Source: Larus michahellis (lineage: Eukaryota; Chordata; Aves; Charadriiformes; Laridae). From it: DNA of 64,000 nt. This document shows, piece by piece, positions 39,401 through 50,837 of the stretch. Below the pieces are notes generated by a model. It saw only the letters and a list, made by a program, of their open reading frames with translations, had not been told where the DNA came from and did not search any database. A program made the translations under genes and the position numbers. The stretch lies in assembly GCF_964199755.1 (NCBI RefSeq), contig NC_133900.1, forward strand, positions 78,290,727 through 78,354,726, read 5' to 3'. Each line of letters opens with the position of its first letter. Positions within the stretch are counted from its first letter, which is position 1.

Positions 39401-42400
39401 GTTTCTAAATATTCTGTTCATAATCTCCCAGGCTTACAGGCAGCTTATGCAACAGAAATGGTACAATTTAAATAATTGTATTAAATACGCAGAAGTGGTC
39501 TGAGATATTACAGCTTTATCAGTACAGCTGTGGTTCTCGTGGCTGACAATGATACTGGGCTTAAATGCAGCTGCAGTTGTGAATTTAAAAAAAAAAATCA
39601 TTCCTGTTGTTTAGAAGTCATTATGTGTGTGTTGCCCAAGCTGTTAAGTGCTGTACTGTAAATAAGAACTAATGTGTGACACAGATGCATTTCTCAGGAC
39701 TTTTAAATGGAAACAATTTTAATCATAAATTTTTGAGAAGTAGTTTTCTTATAATTAAGAGTGTGAGTGTGTATTTGGCTACTTTACAAGAATATAGTTC
39801 AATGGAGTTTTATATTATGTTGCAGTATAAGACATAGAGTAGACTTACTATGTTGGAAGTAACCGAGAACAGAAAACGCAAAGTTTATGGTGATTTAAAA
39901 ATTCAATCTTATATCTTGCATGTGGTCTAGTAATTATAATTCAAATGATAAGAAATGTGCTGTAAGCAGTTGGTTACTCATGGTTGTGTTTTTTTGTTTG
40001 TTTGCTTTTAGCCTTTTCAACAAACCATCTGGAATGCCTCCTTATGCTCCTCAGGGGTTTCCATTTCTTCCTCCGTACCCACCTCAAGAACCAAACAGAA
40101 CTATGGCAGCCGTGCCCGTTGCTGAATCAGTTTCTTCAAGCTACACTACAGACAAGCCCGCTGCTCCCTCTTACGGCTTGATTGCTGATCTGCCACTGCC
40201 CGTTCCGACAGCAGAAGCGGTGCTTCAGGTCTGTGCGCTGAGTTTTGCTGCTTAAGCTGTCAGACGCTGGGTGTAAGTTCCCTCGAGAGCACACAGGGAA
40301 TTGCCGCAAAACTCAAGGGAGCGGTCTGAGTGACTGCACTTCATGGTTTTCCCAGCACTAGGAAAATGAAACTGTCATTCTGGCTTTGATGAAAAATTTT
40401 TTAGAACAAACTTGAAGTCAGAGCAACAAGTTTGTCTTTCTGAGTTTCAGTGAAACTAGTGTTACGCTAAATATCTTTGAATATATTTTTTTTCCTGGAG
40501 CTGCACTCCCCCATAGTGCAGCTGTGACTGTTTCTCCAGCCAAGTGAGAAATGAGACCCTTGTCTCTATATGGGATTTCCTGCCCAGAACCTATCAGGTG
40601 AGAACGATGTGCAATCTCAAGCCTTTATGTGTGGAGTATTTATTTCTCGTTTTCAAGCTTAAAATAGTTTCTCTTCATGGATCTTCTATGTGTATACTCA
40701 CAAACTCCTTCTCACTGATGCACTCTGGAAGGGTTTTTTTGAACGTCTTCCAAAAACTTTGTATCTAAATGTTTAGTCTTTCATCAAATCTTGTCTTTAG
40801 AAACAAAAACTTTCCTAATCCTGGAAGACACTTTTCTGTCTTTGTAGAATTTAAGATTTCTACGTTCTGTGAAGACAGACATTTTTTTCCTTGTCTAAAA
40901 CCTTTTTTTCCCAAGGGATTATTATAGAATCACAGAATGTGTTGGGTTGGAAGGGACCTCTAAAGGTCATCTAGTCCAACCCCCCTGCAGTCAGCAGGGA
41001 CATCTTCAACTAGATCAGGTTGCTCAGAGCCTCATCAAGCCTGGCCTTGAATGTCTCCAGGGATGGGGCCTCCACCACCTCTTCTGGGCAACCTGGGCCA
41101 GTGTCTCACCACCCTCGTTGTAAAGAACTGCTTCCCAATGTCTAATCTAAACCTGCCCTGCTCCCGTTTAAAACCATTGCCCCTCGTCCTATCACTACAT
41201 GCCCTTGCAAACAGCCCCTCCCCAGCTTTCCTGTAGCCCCTTCAGGTACTGGAAGGGGCTCTAAGGTCTCCCTGGAGCCTTCTCTTCTCCAGGCTGAACA
41301 GCCCCAATTCTCTCAGCCTGTCCTCACAGCAGAGGTTCTCCATCTCTCTTGTCATCTTCATGGCCTCCTCTGGACCCGCTCCAACAGGTCCATGTCCTTG
41401 TGCTGAGGGCTCCAGAGCTGGACACAGTACTCCAGGTGGGGTCTCAGGAGAGCAGAGTAGAGGGGGAAAATCACCTCTCTGGATGTGCTGGCCACATGTC
41501 TTTTGATGCAGCCCAGGATGCGATTGGCATTCTGGGCCAATTATAGCTTTAAAAACCACATGAAAGAGATCAAAATGTCAATCTCTGTTCTCACTTCCCT
41601 GAGTTATACCTCTCCTGTGTGTTTCCTGGGTCATCCAAGTGTTGTCAAATGGAGAAAATAGCAAGACAGAATTATTTTCCTCCAAAATTGACTCATCTTT
41701 TATGACGTGCTACCCCAAACATTCCTGAGTATTTTGTTTCCATTGGTGAGTTGAGACATCTTCTGTTCAGACACTAGTGCTATTGCTTCTTACTGCTTTT
41801 CCTGCTTTTCTTGTTGCTGGCAAATACTCATCTCCAATTTTAGATTAATCAGGTTAGGTCAAGAAATTGCTCTTCAAAAATCTACTAAGCATTTCTAAAC
41901 TTCCATTTAGGTTGCTCAGAATGGATTTACTTACAAGATGCCTGATGTTCCTGATACATTTCCAGAACTCTCAGAATTAAGGTAAAGTTTCAGAAGGTAA
42001 CAAAACTTTCTGTAGTCATTAAGAGGCAATTACTACTGGTCTGTATCTGATTTTTGTCAAAAGTCTGTATACATCACTGAAAGGTTTTTGTAGAAATTAT
42101 AAACAGGAGAACTATGACTTACCAAAATTCAGGTAGAGTCAGAAAGTAAGCCAGCCTGGTATTCAAATGTACACCTTGTTTAGGGTTTTCTCAGCAGGAT
42201 CATTACTTTAGGATTCAACATCAGGAAAAAGAGTATTTATTTTTACTTTTCCTGACTAGTGGTGTCCTGCTGTCTTCTGGGACCTTACCTGGGACTTCAT
42301 TTCTACTAATACAATAAGTGTGACTTCTGAAGGAGGACAGGGAAATGGGCCTCAGACTGGTTCACCGATTACATTCTGGAGCATGCTGGAAGCTCCATGC

Positions 42401-45400
42401 TGGAGCAGGGGGGAAGTGTGAGGAGGAAGGAGCAGCAGAGACGGACTGTTACGGAGTGACTGCAGCACCTGCAATTCCCCCCGGCCCCGTGCTGCTTGGG
42501 GTAGCGGGGAGGTAGAGGAGTTGGGAATGAAGGAGTGAAGTTGAGCCTGGGGAAAAAGGGGGTGAGATGTTTTAGTTTTTGTCTTTCCAACTCTTACTGT
42601 AATTGGCAATAAATTAAATTAAGTTTTCCCAAGTTGAGTGTGTTTTGCCTGTGATCGTAATTGGTAAGTGATCTCCCTCTCTTTATGTTGCCCCACAAGC
42701 TTTTGCCCTTTATCCTGTTGAGGAAGGGGACTGAAAGAGCAGCTGTGTGGGTGCCTGGGAGCTGGCCAGGGTCAACCTACTATAGCAGCATTAAAAAAAC
42801 ACTTTTTAGGAAGCGTTCAAGCATTTAAGGCTTGAAATGAGAGATAGTTTTTAACACACTGCTTTTTAAGCTCACTGCTGCAGATAGTAGAGCCCACAGT
42901 CCAGGAGAAAGGTGAAAAATAACCTGTGGTCAAGTGTTGTGTATCTGTAAAGTCACAATAAATGCCTCAAACTTTTGACTTTTGGCAGAAATGAGTAATG
43001 CAACATGTAATGTTTGCTGTTTTATCTGCTTTCTTTCTGTTTGAATGTAGTCTATCACAGCTGACTGATATGAATGAGCAAGAGGAAGTGTTACTGGAGC
43101 AGTTTGTGACTCTACCACAGCTGAAGCAAGTCATTAGTGACAGAGACGAGCTAGTGAAAAGCATCGAAGAGCTGGCAAGTAAGATGTCAAAATATTAGCA
43201 TCTCTGGCTGTGTTCTGCAAACTGAATCCTTTAAAAAAAAGTAGTAATAGTGACTTTATTTTACAGAAAAAAACTTGTTGCTGGAGCCTAGTCTCGAGGC
43301 AAAAAGACAGACAGTGCTGGATAAAGTAAGTGAACAATAACATCTTTTTCAGAAATTTTAGTTGTAATATTCTATTTTTATCAGGGGAAAAAACCTTCTT
43401 CTTCTTCTTCCTTCCAGTATGAGCAACTCACACAGATGAAAGCAGCCTTTGAAAAAAAGATGCAAAGACAGCATGAACTTAGTGAGGTATAATCTCTATA
43501 TTATATTATCCTTTAAGAATACTTCAGTTTTACTGAAGTATTTGATTTGTATTTTTATCCATATTCTTCTGGTCAAACTCTAATTTTATATGAAACAGAT
43601 TCATATCAAGTATGAAATAAAATGGAATGAAGTACCAACCAGTTTGAAAGCAAAACACTTGCACTACTACTGGGTTTTTTTGGTTGGGTGTTGGTTTTTT
43701 TTTAATGCAAAAATAGGAGCATTTAGAGCTGTTTTTAAGTACAATCCTGAGTGAAACTAATTTTAAGAATAGAATGATTTTTAAGGAAGGCTTGGTTAAT
43801 TAATGGTACCCATTTAACATAACAAGCTTGCAAAACTGTACCAGATTAAAATTATTAAAACCATTGCTTTAGAAACTTAAATTCTGTGATTCGCTAGGTG
43901 TGCTTACTTTGGGCAACACGTTATATGTGCTGTTAAACTTTGCACGTACTAAAGCGCAAATAGGGTAAAGTGATTACTTGAGAAAGCTATTTGGGGAAGG
44001 AGAATAATTCCTTAGTGTTTCACCAGGATATGCGTTAGAAGATGTAACTTCTCATAAACCAAGTTCTGCACTGAAATCTTCACGATTTGCAAGACTTGTC
44101 GCCTGAGAATACAACAGTTCCATCAAACCAGCATGCATAGTACCTGAATTTCAAAATGCCCAAAAAGTAACAAAATATGAAATAACAAGCAAAAAGTTAT
44201 GTGACAGCAAACAATGATTTCATACGTGATCTAAATGAATTGTTTCCTTACTTGAAAATCCTAGTGCCTCCTTTCTGTGTGATGTAGGTTGGCTTTAAGG
44301 TGGGCGAAGGTAGTTGGCATTGAAAAACTTTCTATTTCTTAAGAACAGGACATAATGCCCCACTGCTATATTACCTTTTCTTTTTTCTAAGTTAGATTTG
44401 CTTGTCCAATTTAATGATGGTTTGGAGGCTCAGAGCTGGGGAGTTGCTCAGAGCTGGATTTTTGTGCTGGTTTCCCACATGTCCTGGATCTTCATGTGTT
44501 GATGTTTACTGTGCGCCATATGGTGCTTCTTGTTATCTCTGCTTCAAAGTTCCAGACAAGTCTTCAGTTATACTGCGTGTGAATTTTAGTCATCTTGTAT
44601 TAGAGCAAATTCTCCTTATTTTGCACAAGATTAATTTAACAGGAAATTTCGCCTTACATTACAATTTTACAGTACATAAGAAAAATGTTTTTCATGGGGT
44701 AGATGAAGGGTAGTCCAAGCATCTAACATCTATAAAGATCTTGAGTTTGCAGTTCTGGTTCTGTACAGATTCCTGCTGAAGACATGAATCACGTCCTGAT
44801 AAACTGCCCAAACTTACTAGAGGCAAAATAACGAAATTCTATGCAATAAACAGAAGTAAGGTTTGAGGTTTGTAAGAACAGAAGAATGAGTATAGTGGTT
44901 TAGATTTGCAGCCTATCTGCTTCTTGAGGAGGTGCTTTTTCCTTTCATGTCTTCCTCGCCACAGCCATTTCAAGGGTATTTAAAAGCTGAACAGTAAGTA
45001 CTCTTTTACCTTTTTCTACTCCTGATGTTCACTACTGAGTTTCAAAAGTAGACCTTGCTTATTGAGGACACTTGAAATGCTAGTTCTACTCAGAAATCGT
45101 GCACTGGAGAACCTGCTGGATTTCCAAGTTGGATGCTTTCTGCAGTGTAGGGTAAAAGTTGAAAAGCTTTATACATTTGTGAGAGTGATTGTGAATCAAG
45201 ACCTAAACTAGCAACTCTTTTCTCACGTTGAATCCTTTCTAGTTTAAGAAGCTATGCTGTTTCTTGGAGATGAAGCTTCATCTGGTCATTTAGGCTTTTT
45301 TGTGATAATAATGCTCTATTCACAATATTGCATATTTATATAGTCATTTATCCTTCTTCCTGGAAATGTAGGTTTTTGATGGAGAGTTTAATATTACATA

Positions 45401-46366
45401 GGAGCTTTTATTTTCTTAGAGTTGCAGTCCCAGTGCTCTGCAGGCGAGACTTAAAGTAGCTGCTCATGAAGCTGAGGAGGAATCTGATACTATTGCAGAA
45501 GACTTCTTGGAAGGCAAAACAGAAATAGATGACTTCCTTAGTAGTTTCATGGAAAAGCGAACGGTATGTAATATACAAAACATTCTCATCTGAAAGATAT
45601 ACAACATGTAGTGATTAAATTTAAGGCTTAGAGTTTGAGCAGTCCTGTAATTCAGAACAGTACTTTAGTAAGCTTCAACAGGAGAGAAATAAACCTGTAT
45701 CTGGCTTCAGTCTATTTAGAATATAACTGCATTCTGAAGGCACGTATTTTTAAGGTGGGAGCTGCATTAGACTCTAATCCTGCGTTGTTGCAGATATTTT
45801 TGTGCCACTTTCTTCTATATCCTGTATGATACAGGGAAGATAGCCACATGGACCGTTTTAAATTTGGTAAATCGACATGGAATGACACGTTGTATTAAGC
45901 AACCTTAATGTTTAACTTATGAAACTTCTTACACTAACTATTCTGTTGATGGCTATCACCAAATAAGTAACTGAGGTTCAAAACCCACCGTTCTTGCTCA
46001 TGCTGTGACAAGAGCAACTTACTGGGTAGCGTACCTTTCTTTAAAGATGCCTAATAAATGCATTTCATAACGTAGGAAACAATTTCTTCTCCTATAAGCA
46101 ATTATGGATGGAATAATGTTATCAATATAGACAGTTACTCTTCAGCCTGAAGCTGAAGGGTGGTTCACAGGACTTTCCTTTTTTAAAGAGCCTGCAAAAT
46201 AGCTAAATCATTAAAGAGAAACTGTAGTATGCATTATAAAAAAAATTCCTTTCGGAATTCACCCTTTCTGTGTCTTGCTTTGTAGCTCTGCCACTGTAGA
46301 CGAGCCAAAGAGGAAAAACTTCAACAGGCAATAGCAATGCACAGCCAATTTCATGCTCCGCTATAG
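33377..46366 (+). CDS. VPS37A: VPS37A, ESCRT-I complex subunit, complete
   Basis: VPS37A is a subunit of ESCRT-I, which with TSG101, VPS28 and MVB12/UBAP1 sorts ubiquitinated cargo into multivesicular endosomes. It also helps close phagophores in autophagy. Eleven coding exons join to 1164 nt (387 aa; the human protein is 397). The N-terminus [10 protein letters not shown] and residues 30-145 form the UEV-like region. Residues 137-159 are a proline-rich linker ([17 protein letters not shown]). The C-terminal third is the helical Mod(r)/VPS37 domain that assembles with TSG101 and VPS28, ending HSQFHAPL. The lysine mutated in human spastic paraplegia 53 (K382N) corresponds to Lys372 here and is intact. 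The start has A at -3 and lies at the edge of the CpG island. The residues near 10-15 are shorter than in human. The stop codon ends exactly at a splice donor. Confidence 0.98.
33481..37129 (+). other. VPS37A: VPS37A intron 1, 3.6 kb
   Basis: It begins in the CpG island with G-tract clusters (33504-33522) and becomes T/G-rich unique sequence. No repeat or exon was recognised. Confidence 0.75.
37130..37204 (+). CDS. VPS37A: VPS37A exon 2 (residues 35-60)
   Basis: [20 protein letters not shown] then ININ, between TTGACAG and GTAAGT, phase 2 at both ends. Start of the UEV-like fold. Confidence 0.96.
37205..38076 (+). other. VPS37A: VPS37A intron 2
   Basis: 0.87 kb of T-rich unique sequence. 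Nothing was recognised. Confidence 0.75.
38077..38191 (+). CDS. VPS37A: VPS37A exon 3 (residues 60-98)
   Basis: [28 protein letters not shown] and YVTSPLISN, between TTGCAG and GTATGT. Core of the UEV-like domain. Confidence 0.96.
38192..39086 (+). other. VPS37A: VPS37A intron 3
   Basis: 0.9 kb of T-rich sequence with T runs. No exon or repeat was recognised. Confidence 0.75.
39087..39187 (+). CDS. VPS37A: VPS37A exon 4 (residues 99-132)
   Basis: [33 protein letters not shown] and two bases of Tyr132, ending at GTAAGT. End of the UEV-like region. Confidence 0.96.
39188..40011 (+). other. VPS37A: VPS37A intron 4
   Basis: 0.8 kb of unique sequence. Nothing was recognised. Confidence 0.75.
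40012..40228 (+). CDS. VPS37A: VPS37A exon 5 (residues 132-204), proline-rich linker
   Basis: Encodes the Pro/Tyr-rich stretch [20 protein letters not shown] and a Ser/Thr/Ala-rich linker ending [10 protein letters not shown]. This is the most divergent part of the family. Sites are TTTTAG and GTCTGT. Confidence 0.95.
40229..41910 (+). other. VPS37A: VPS37A intron 5
   Basis: 1.7 kb, mostly unique, with one antisense CR1 copy at about 40.92-41.54 kb. Confidence 0.8.
40924..41543 (-). mobile_element. CR1 LINE 3' end, antisense in VPS37A intron 5
   Basis: On plus it starts TAGAATCACAGAATG followed by GGTTGGAAGGGACC, the CR1 3' end in reverse. The minus frame preserves the ORF2 C-terminus: [47 protein letters not shown] and [19 protein letters not shown], with breaks between. 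It is a 5'-truncated copy that is less decayed than the one at 1.6 kb. Confidence 0.93.
41911..41981 (+). CDS. VPS37A: VPS37A exon 6 (residues 205-228)
   Basis: [20 protein letters not shown] and SEL plus two bases of Ser228. The donor is GTAAAG. Reading into the intron gives a stop at once (AGG TAA). Confidence 0.95.
42370..42785 (+). mobile_element. LTR retrotransposon fragment (avian endogenous retrovirus type), sense
   Basis: The sequence from a repeated GCTGGAGCAG-type unit, through GGCAATAAATTAAATTAAG, to the end GGTGCCTGGGAGCTGGCCAGG matches in style a widespread bird LTR. It has no coding sequence and seems to be a solo or partial LTR. Boundaries are approximate and the family name is not assigned. 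Confidence 0.7.
42608..42613 (+). terminator. AATAAA within the LTR, sense to VPS37A
   Basis: The LTR poly(A) signal is in the same direction as VPS37A transcription and is followed by T/G-rich sequence (GAGTGTGTTTTGCCTGTG). It could cause premature polyadenylation. Confidence 0.55.
43051..43178 (+). CDS. VPS37A: VPS37A exon 7 (residues 228-271)
   Basis: [42 protein letters not shown] and one base of Lys271. It leads into the Mod(r) helical region. The donor is GTAAGA. Confidence 0.96.
43267..43325 (+). CDS. VPS37A: VPS37A exon 8 (residues 271-290)
   Basis: [20 protein letters not shown] between TTTACAG and GTAAGT. Part of the coiled-coil/Mod(r) region. Confidence 0.96.
43418..43486 (+). 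CDS. VPS37A: VPS37A exon 9 (residues 291-313)
   Basis: [20 protein letters not shown] then LSE, between CTTCCAG and GTATAA. Mod(r) helix. Confidence 0.96.
43487..45419 (+). other. VPS37A: VPS37A intron 9, 1.9 kb
   Basis: Unique AT-rich sequence with T/G runs near 43670-43700. No repeat family was recognised. Confidence 0.75.
45420..45563 (+). CDS. VPS37A: VPS37A exon 10 (residues 314-361)
   Basis: [40 protein letters not shown] and SSFMEKRT, the core of the VPS37 C-terminal domain. The donor is GTATGT. Confidence 0.97.
45564..46285 (+). other. VPS37A: VPS37A intron 10
   Basis: 0.72 kb of unique sequence. Nothing was recognised. Confidence 0.75.
46286..46366 (+). CDS. VPS37A: VPS37A exon 11 (residues 362-387 and stop)
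   Basis: [20 protein letters not shown] then QFHAPL and TAG. The TAG is followed at once by GTAAAT, so the stop codon is the last triplet of the exon. Confidence 0.96.
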   Translation, partial: LCHCRRAKEEKLQQAIAMHSQFHAPL

Positions 46367-46608
46367 GTAAATGGCTGGTTTAATATTTGTGGCAAACTTT
46401 TTTGACTTTTTTGCTTGTTTGTTTTACAATTTACCTCATTGTCACCCACTTACAAATTGCTAATTGCAAATGGATTTGTTACAATGCTTAGTGTGCTAAT
46501 AATGCTTTCAGTGGAAATCAAGTACGTACCGCATCTGTTGTTAGTTGTATTTACAAAGTAACTTCTGGAGGAGTTAAAATATCTAATTATGGAAATTTGT
46601 CTTTACAG

Positions 46609-46680
46609 ACTTCTGCAAACTACACCTGCCAAGAGAACGAGTGAAAAGCCCAATAAAGCACACTTTTTAATAACTATTAT
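46609..46680 (+). other. VPS37A: VPS37A 3' UTR exon 12
   Basis: A good acceptor (TTTGTCTTTACAG at 46596-46608) opens a short untranslated exon that contains AATAAA at 46652-46657. With the donor at 46367 it removes a 242 bp intron from the 3' UTR. The end depends on which poly(A) signal is used. Confidence 0.75.
46652..46657 (+). terminator. VPS37A: VPS37A proximal poly(A) signal
   Basis: AATAAA lies 44 nt into the UTR exon and gives a very short spliced 3' UTR. Confidence 0.7.
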
Positions 46681-47227
46681 TTGCGAATAAGCATTTCATC
46701 TTCTATGGCTGTATTTATAGAAGAGATTGTATACAGAGTTGGGGTGGATTTTGTACAAATTAGAATGTCTCTTTATATTCTCATTGTACTCAAGAATCCT
46801 TCTATTGCAATCTTTGCACTAATTTCTTGTATTTATTGTTGATAGTTCTTATTATATTTAAGTTCCTGCTGCTATACTCCATTCTTCAGAGATTAAATAT
46901 CTAAACATGTAATTTTAACTAGCTTTTTACATTTTTATAAGAACATAGTTCATATCTTTTGTATTTTTAACTTAGAAACATAGATTTGGCTTGATCTGTG
47001 GAAGAGTTTGAGAGAAGTGGTGACAGGATTTTCGAAACTGACGTTCATAATCTGGGATTGTCAGTGGATTCACAAGCTGTCTTTTCTTGAAGCCAAAATG
47101 TTTAAGAACAAGTTTTTTAATTTTAAGTAATAATTCAAAACTAGGTATAGCCTGTATGTGTTTTGGAAAAGTAGACTTGGATTAAGCAAAAGATGTTTTG
47201 GAACAAATTATATTGGAATCGAAACAG

Positions 47228-47233
47228 AATAAA
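47228..47233 (+). terminator. VPS37A: VPS37A candidate distal poly(A) signal
   Basis: AATAAA about 0.6 kb further on would give a longer 3' UTR isoform. The intervening sequence is T-rich, like a UTR. Confidence 0.5.
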
Positions 47234-47259
47234 TGATCTCTGCCTAGGTTTGATATATT

Positions 47260-50200
47260 GCTCAGTAGCACTGATGCACTTGCTTTCAGGAGTGGCTTGG
47301 TACATACCACTGTAATTAAACACAATTTTCATCTAACAATTTCATTTTCATATTTGTTTTTACTTAAAAATAATCAGGTCACCTCCCAGTTTCTGTTTTA
47401 TGCAATATGAGTATGTTCATCATGTGAGGAACTCAAAAGCACTTTGAAAAAACTACTTCTGGCGTTCTTGGTGAAGTAGAAGGGTTTTTTTCCTAATTTT
47501 AAGGAACAAAGAAACTAATTTGGCTGGAATCGCATAGTGTGTTATGTTAAGACCAGTGATAGAATTTGGAAGGGAGACTTAATTCTGCCCTTCAATCACT
47601 TTGGTGAGCTGACTTTTTTTAGGATGGGGATATATGTGGTGCAAATGGATAGGACCAAGTGCAGTATTCTACAGGAGAACAACACAACATGCATGTGTGT
47701 TCTCCCTTGCTCTTGCAAAAAGATACGTTTTTTTTTTTAACCTCATCGGTGCATTAGGTTTTCATGGAGGCAGTCAAGTTTCACAAGAACGGAAGGAATT
47801 GTACAGTTCTGAGAGATAAATAAGATAAAGCACTGATTAAGTAATGTGTCGGGAATCCTGCTCCTTTCTTGTCAGGAAGCAGTCTGGAGATAAACCTCTT
47901 AGCCAAGACGCTGCCTCTGTGTTCCCTAGATGGGGTCACAGAACATCACAGGTTCAAGTCTCAAACTCAAGCACGTCAGTCCAAGCGAGCGCTTTTCTGT
48001 ATCACTGATCTTCAGTCAGTCCTAAACTCAGTGCTCCTCTGGCAAAATGCAATAAGGTATTTCTTCCAAATTGGAGAAAAGTGAGTAGATTTGGAGTTAT
48101 GAAAATCATGTAAGAGCAAGAAGTCTGTTCCACAGGCTAGCAAATTTTCAAATGGGGCTTTAGTCTCAGCCCTGGCATGCTTTACAGTATGTGTTGTGTG
48201 TCTTAAGCTACGGCCTTTCAGGGTGAGTAAACTCTTCACTGGTATTTGGTGGGATTTTTCTTTGTAAAGCTGGTCCAAATTCTGAGATTAGATGTCCCAA
48301 GAAAACAGAACTGTGGTCCAAATCAAAGAAGATACATAGGTGCCTGAAAAAATGAACAGGTTGTAAGTGCCCTGGTTAAGCAATAATTTTAGACTATCTT
48401 CTTCCAAAATATCTTTCTACTGACTGTGCATAACATTGCTTCTATATATTGACATAGCACCTCTGCTAATCAGCTAACTAAACCCTAATTAAAAATGAGA
48501 TCACATAGGTTTCCAAGTGGTTCTGGACTTGGGTCTGAGAGTAGTGTGATTTCTGCAGCTCTGGAGAAGAGTTAGATTGGAGTCATCAGTGTTACCTTCT
48601 TGGCAAGCTCCATCTAGTTTTGTGCTGAGTGTAGAAGTAGTTTTGGATCTTTTTCTGAGTATCTAGCTAACAATCCTGAAGATGAGACACACAATTCTGT
48701 ACAAGGCTGGTTTTTTGTTGTTTTTTTCCCTGTCAGCAGAGAAAGGAACACATGACCAAACACCTTCCTCACCTGCCTCCTCCTGTTGAATGTTATGCGG
48801 TGTATTATGGTGCTCCACTGTGACTGAACCATCCAGGTCACCTTCAGGGGATTTGTTTCCCAAACTAGTACAAGTTCTCAACACTTCAGCTTTTCCTCTT
48901 ATGGTACGTTTCTGAGCAAACTTACAAATTCAGGACCTCTCCATGGAGTCCTTCTGATGACAGTGGAGGAGAGTCTAGAAGAAAACATCACTGTTCAATG
49001 CAAGCTCTTGTACAGTGTTTCTTATTCAGAGCTATGAAAATTTAAGGTCTTCTCGTTTCTTCCTTTCCATTCTCTTTCTCTCATCTTGTTCCTATTCCTG
49101 TTCCATTGATTTTTTTTTTTATTATTTTTTTTATCCCTCCTGCCCCTCTATTTTTTTAGCCCCTTCTGCAGTCACAAACGCGTCCTCAAGAGAAGCAGCA
49201 CAGAAGTCCCTGTGTTCAGCAAGGGCGTACTGGGTTAGCTACAGGGACCCTGTCACGTGCAGGAATGGCCAGCCTGTTTCTGGCCTTTAAAGGCCAAGCC
49301 AACCTGCTGCTGGTTTGGCTTTTGGGTTGTTGGTTTGGTTTGGTTTTTTTTCTTTTAGTCCTACACTGGTTGTGCCAATGGGAACATTTTTCCTTACAGG
49401 TAATCTTCATGCTTGCACCAGAAGACTTAGTAGAACACTGGTAGTGCTCTACCAAAGTTTGGGTTTTTTGGCTTCTAGCATGCTGGTAGTTCACCGTTAA
49501 GTGCATTCCTTACCTTATTTTGCCAAAATGTGGCATGTAGGTGTAAATCCAGCTTTAAACAATTCCCTATGAAGTGTAAGAGAATGGCAGCTGCTGTTAG
49601 ATGCATATTCTAAAATCTGTTGAAATGAGTCAAGAGAATTCTTAAGCAATCTGAAATAACAGGCTACCTACAGTCATCTCTTCCTGGAGGGCCTTGCGCT
49701 GTGTCATGCTCGTGCTGCGGTGTGCCACCAAGTGGCAAAGTGAAATAAATGAGCAAGAAATAGAAGAGTAAGGAGGCGGCTTGTCTCTGGTGTTGCAGTA
49801 GTTTTGGGGTGGGGTGAGAGTATTGTAACTGCTAATTGAGTCTGGGTTTTGCCTAATTTTAATATCTGATCTTACTACTAAATGGTTTCTGTAGCTGAGT
49901 TTAGGGCTCTTGTTCCTCCCTGAGTCAGGTGGCTGCTTAAATCCAGAACTGAATTCTCCATACAGCAATTGTAACTGATGCGATTGCAGACCAGAGAAAT
50001 TCTAAAATGTAAGTCTGAAATGTGAGTAGGTTGCATTTGAGGTGATCTCGTATATGGCTGGTGGTAATGGTAAGTTCTGCTGGGGCTTAGAGAAGAAAGT
50101 TTTCCTGGATTTCGCAGTGTATTTGACATGCTAACCTTTCTGGAAGATGGATTATCAGGTACGCAGAGCTATGCTAACCACCACCACAAGCAAGAGACTA

Positions 50201-50837
50201 TAATAAAGTCATTTCTGAGCAGTATCTAATGACCAGCTCTAGTTCTGTTGTTTGCTCTGTGCATACTCCTGCAGCTTTGCCACTTTGGACCTGGACCAAA
50301 TGTGGAAGTTGGAAATCTTTCAGTCCTGTTTCTGTCCAAGTTCTTCCTACTCCTTCCAAAGACTACGATATGTCTTTCTAAAAGAGAGATTTAAGACCCT
50401 TCAGGTAAAGTTTAAGTTAGTAGGAAACAAAGTTAAGTCAGTTATCACAGCCTTATTGTATACGCTATTCTAAGCAGTAAATGCTGTCATGTGTTAAACT
50501 TACAAATAAAGGCTTTGGGATTTATAGTGTATGTTGTAATTGTCTAACTTAAGGATAGAGTCAGGCATTGCAGAACTTTTTGGGTGGATGCAGAATTGTG
50601 TTGGAAACAGATGCAGTAAATTACTCAAGGACAAACAATCTTTGCATGTAGTGATTTGAACTTTTCCTGTTTAAGCCTTTCAAAACCGTTAATTCCCGGA
50701 GCCACCTTCATTAAAATGGGCTTTGAAAACCCATATTGTGCTTTTGTAAATGCCTTGTTTTGGTCAGATACCTGTAGAGGTTGAATTTATGTGTAGTAAT
50801 AAGCTACAAAGAAAGCTTGTATATCAATGATAAGGGA
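47260..50837. other. Intergenic stretch after VPS37A
   Basis: No exon or named repeat was recognised. It contains G/T low-complexity runs (for example 49309-49360). Open frames of up to about 108 codons on minus (49642-49968) have no recognisable family. Confidence 0.6.

Larger units (their letters stand above)
41982..43050 (+). other. VPS37A: VPS37A intron 6
   Basis: 1.07 kb holding a sense-oriented LTR fragment with its own AATAAA. Confidence 0.8.

Noticed and set aside
41242-41559. 105-codon minus-strand frame with reverse-transcriptase-like residues
   Set aside because: This is the decayed ORF2 end of the CR1 at 40.9-41.5 kb, so it is reported as a mobile element and not as a gene.
49642-49968. 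108-codon minus-strand frame in the VPS37A-MTMR7 gap
   Set aside because: Unrelated to any family I know. No promoter or splice signals were seen, and the length is not unusual for chance in 64 kb.
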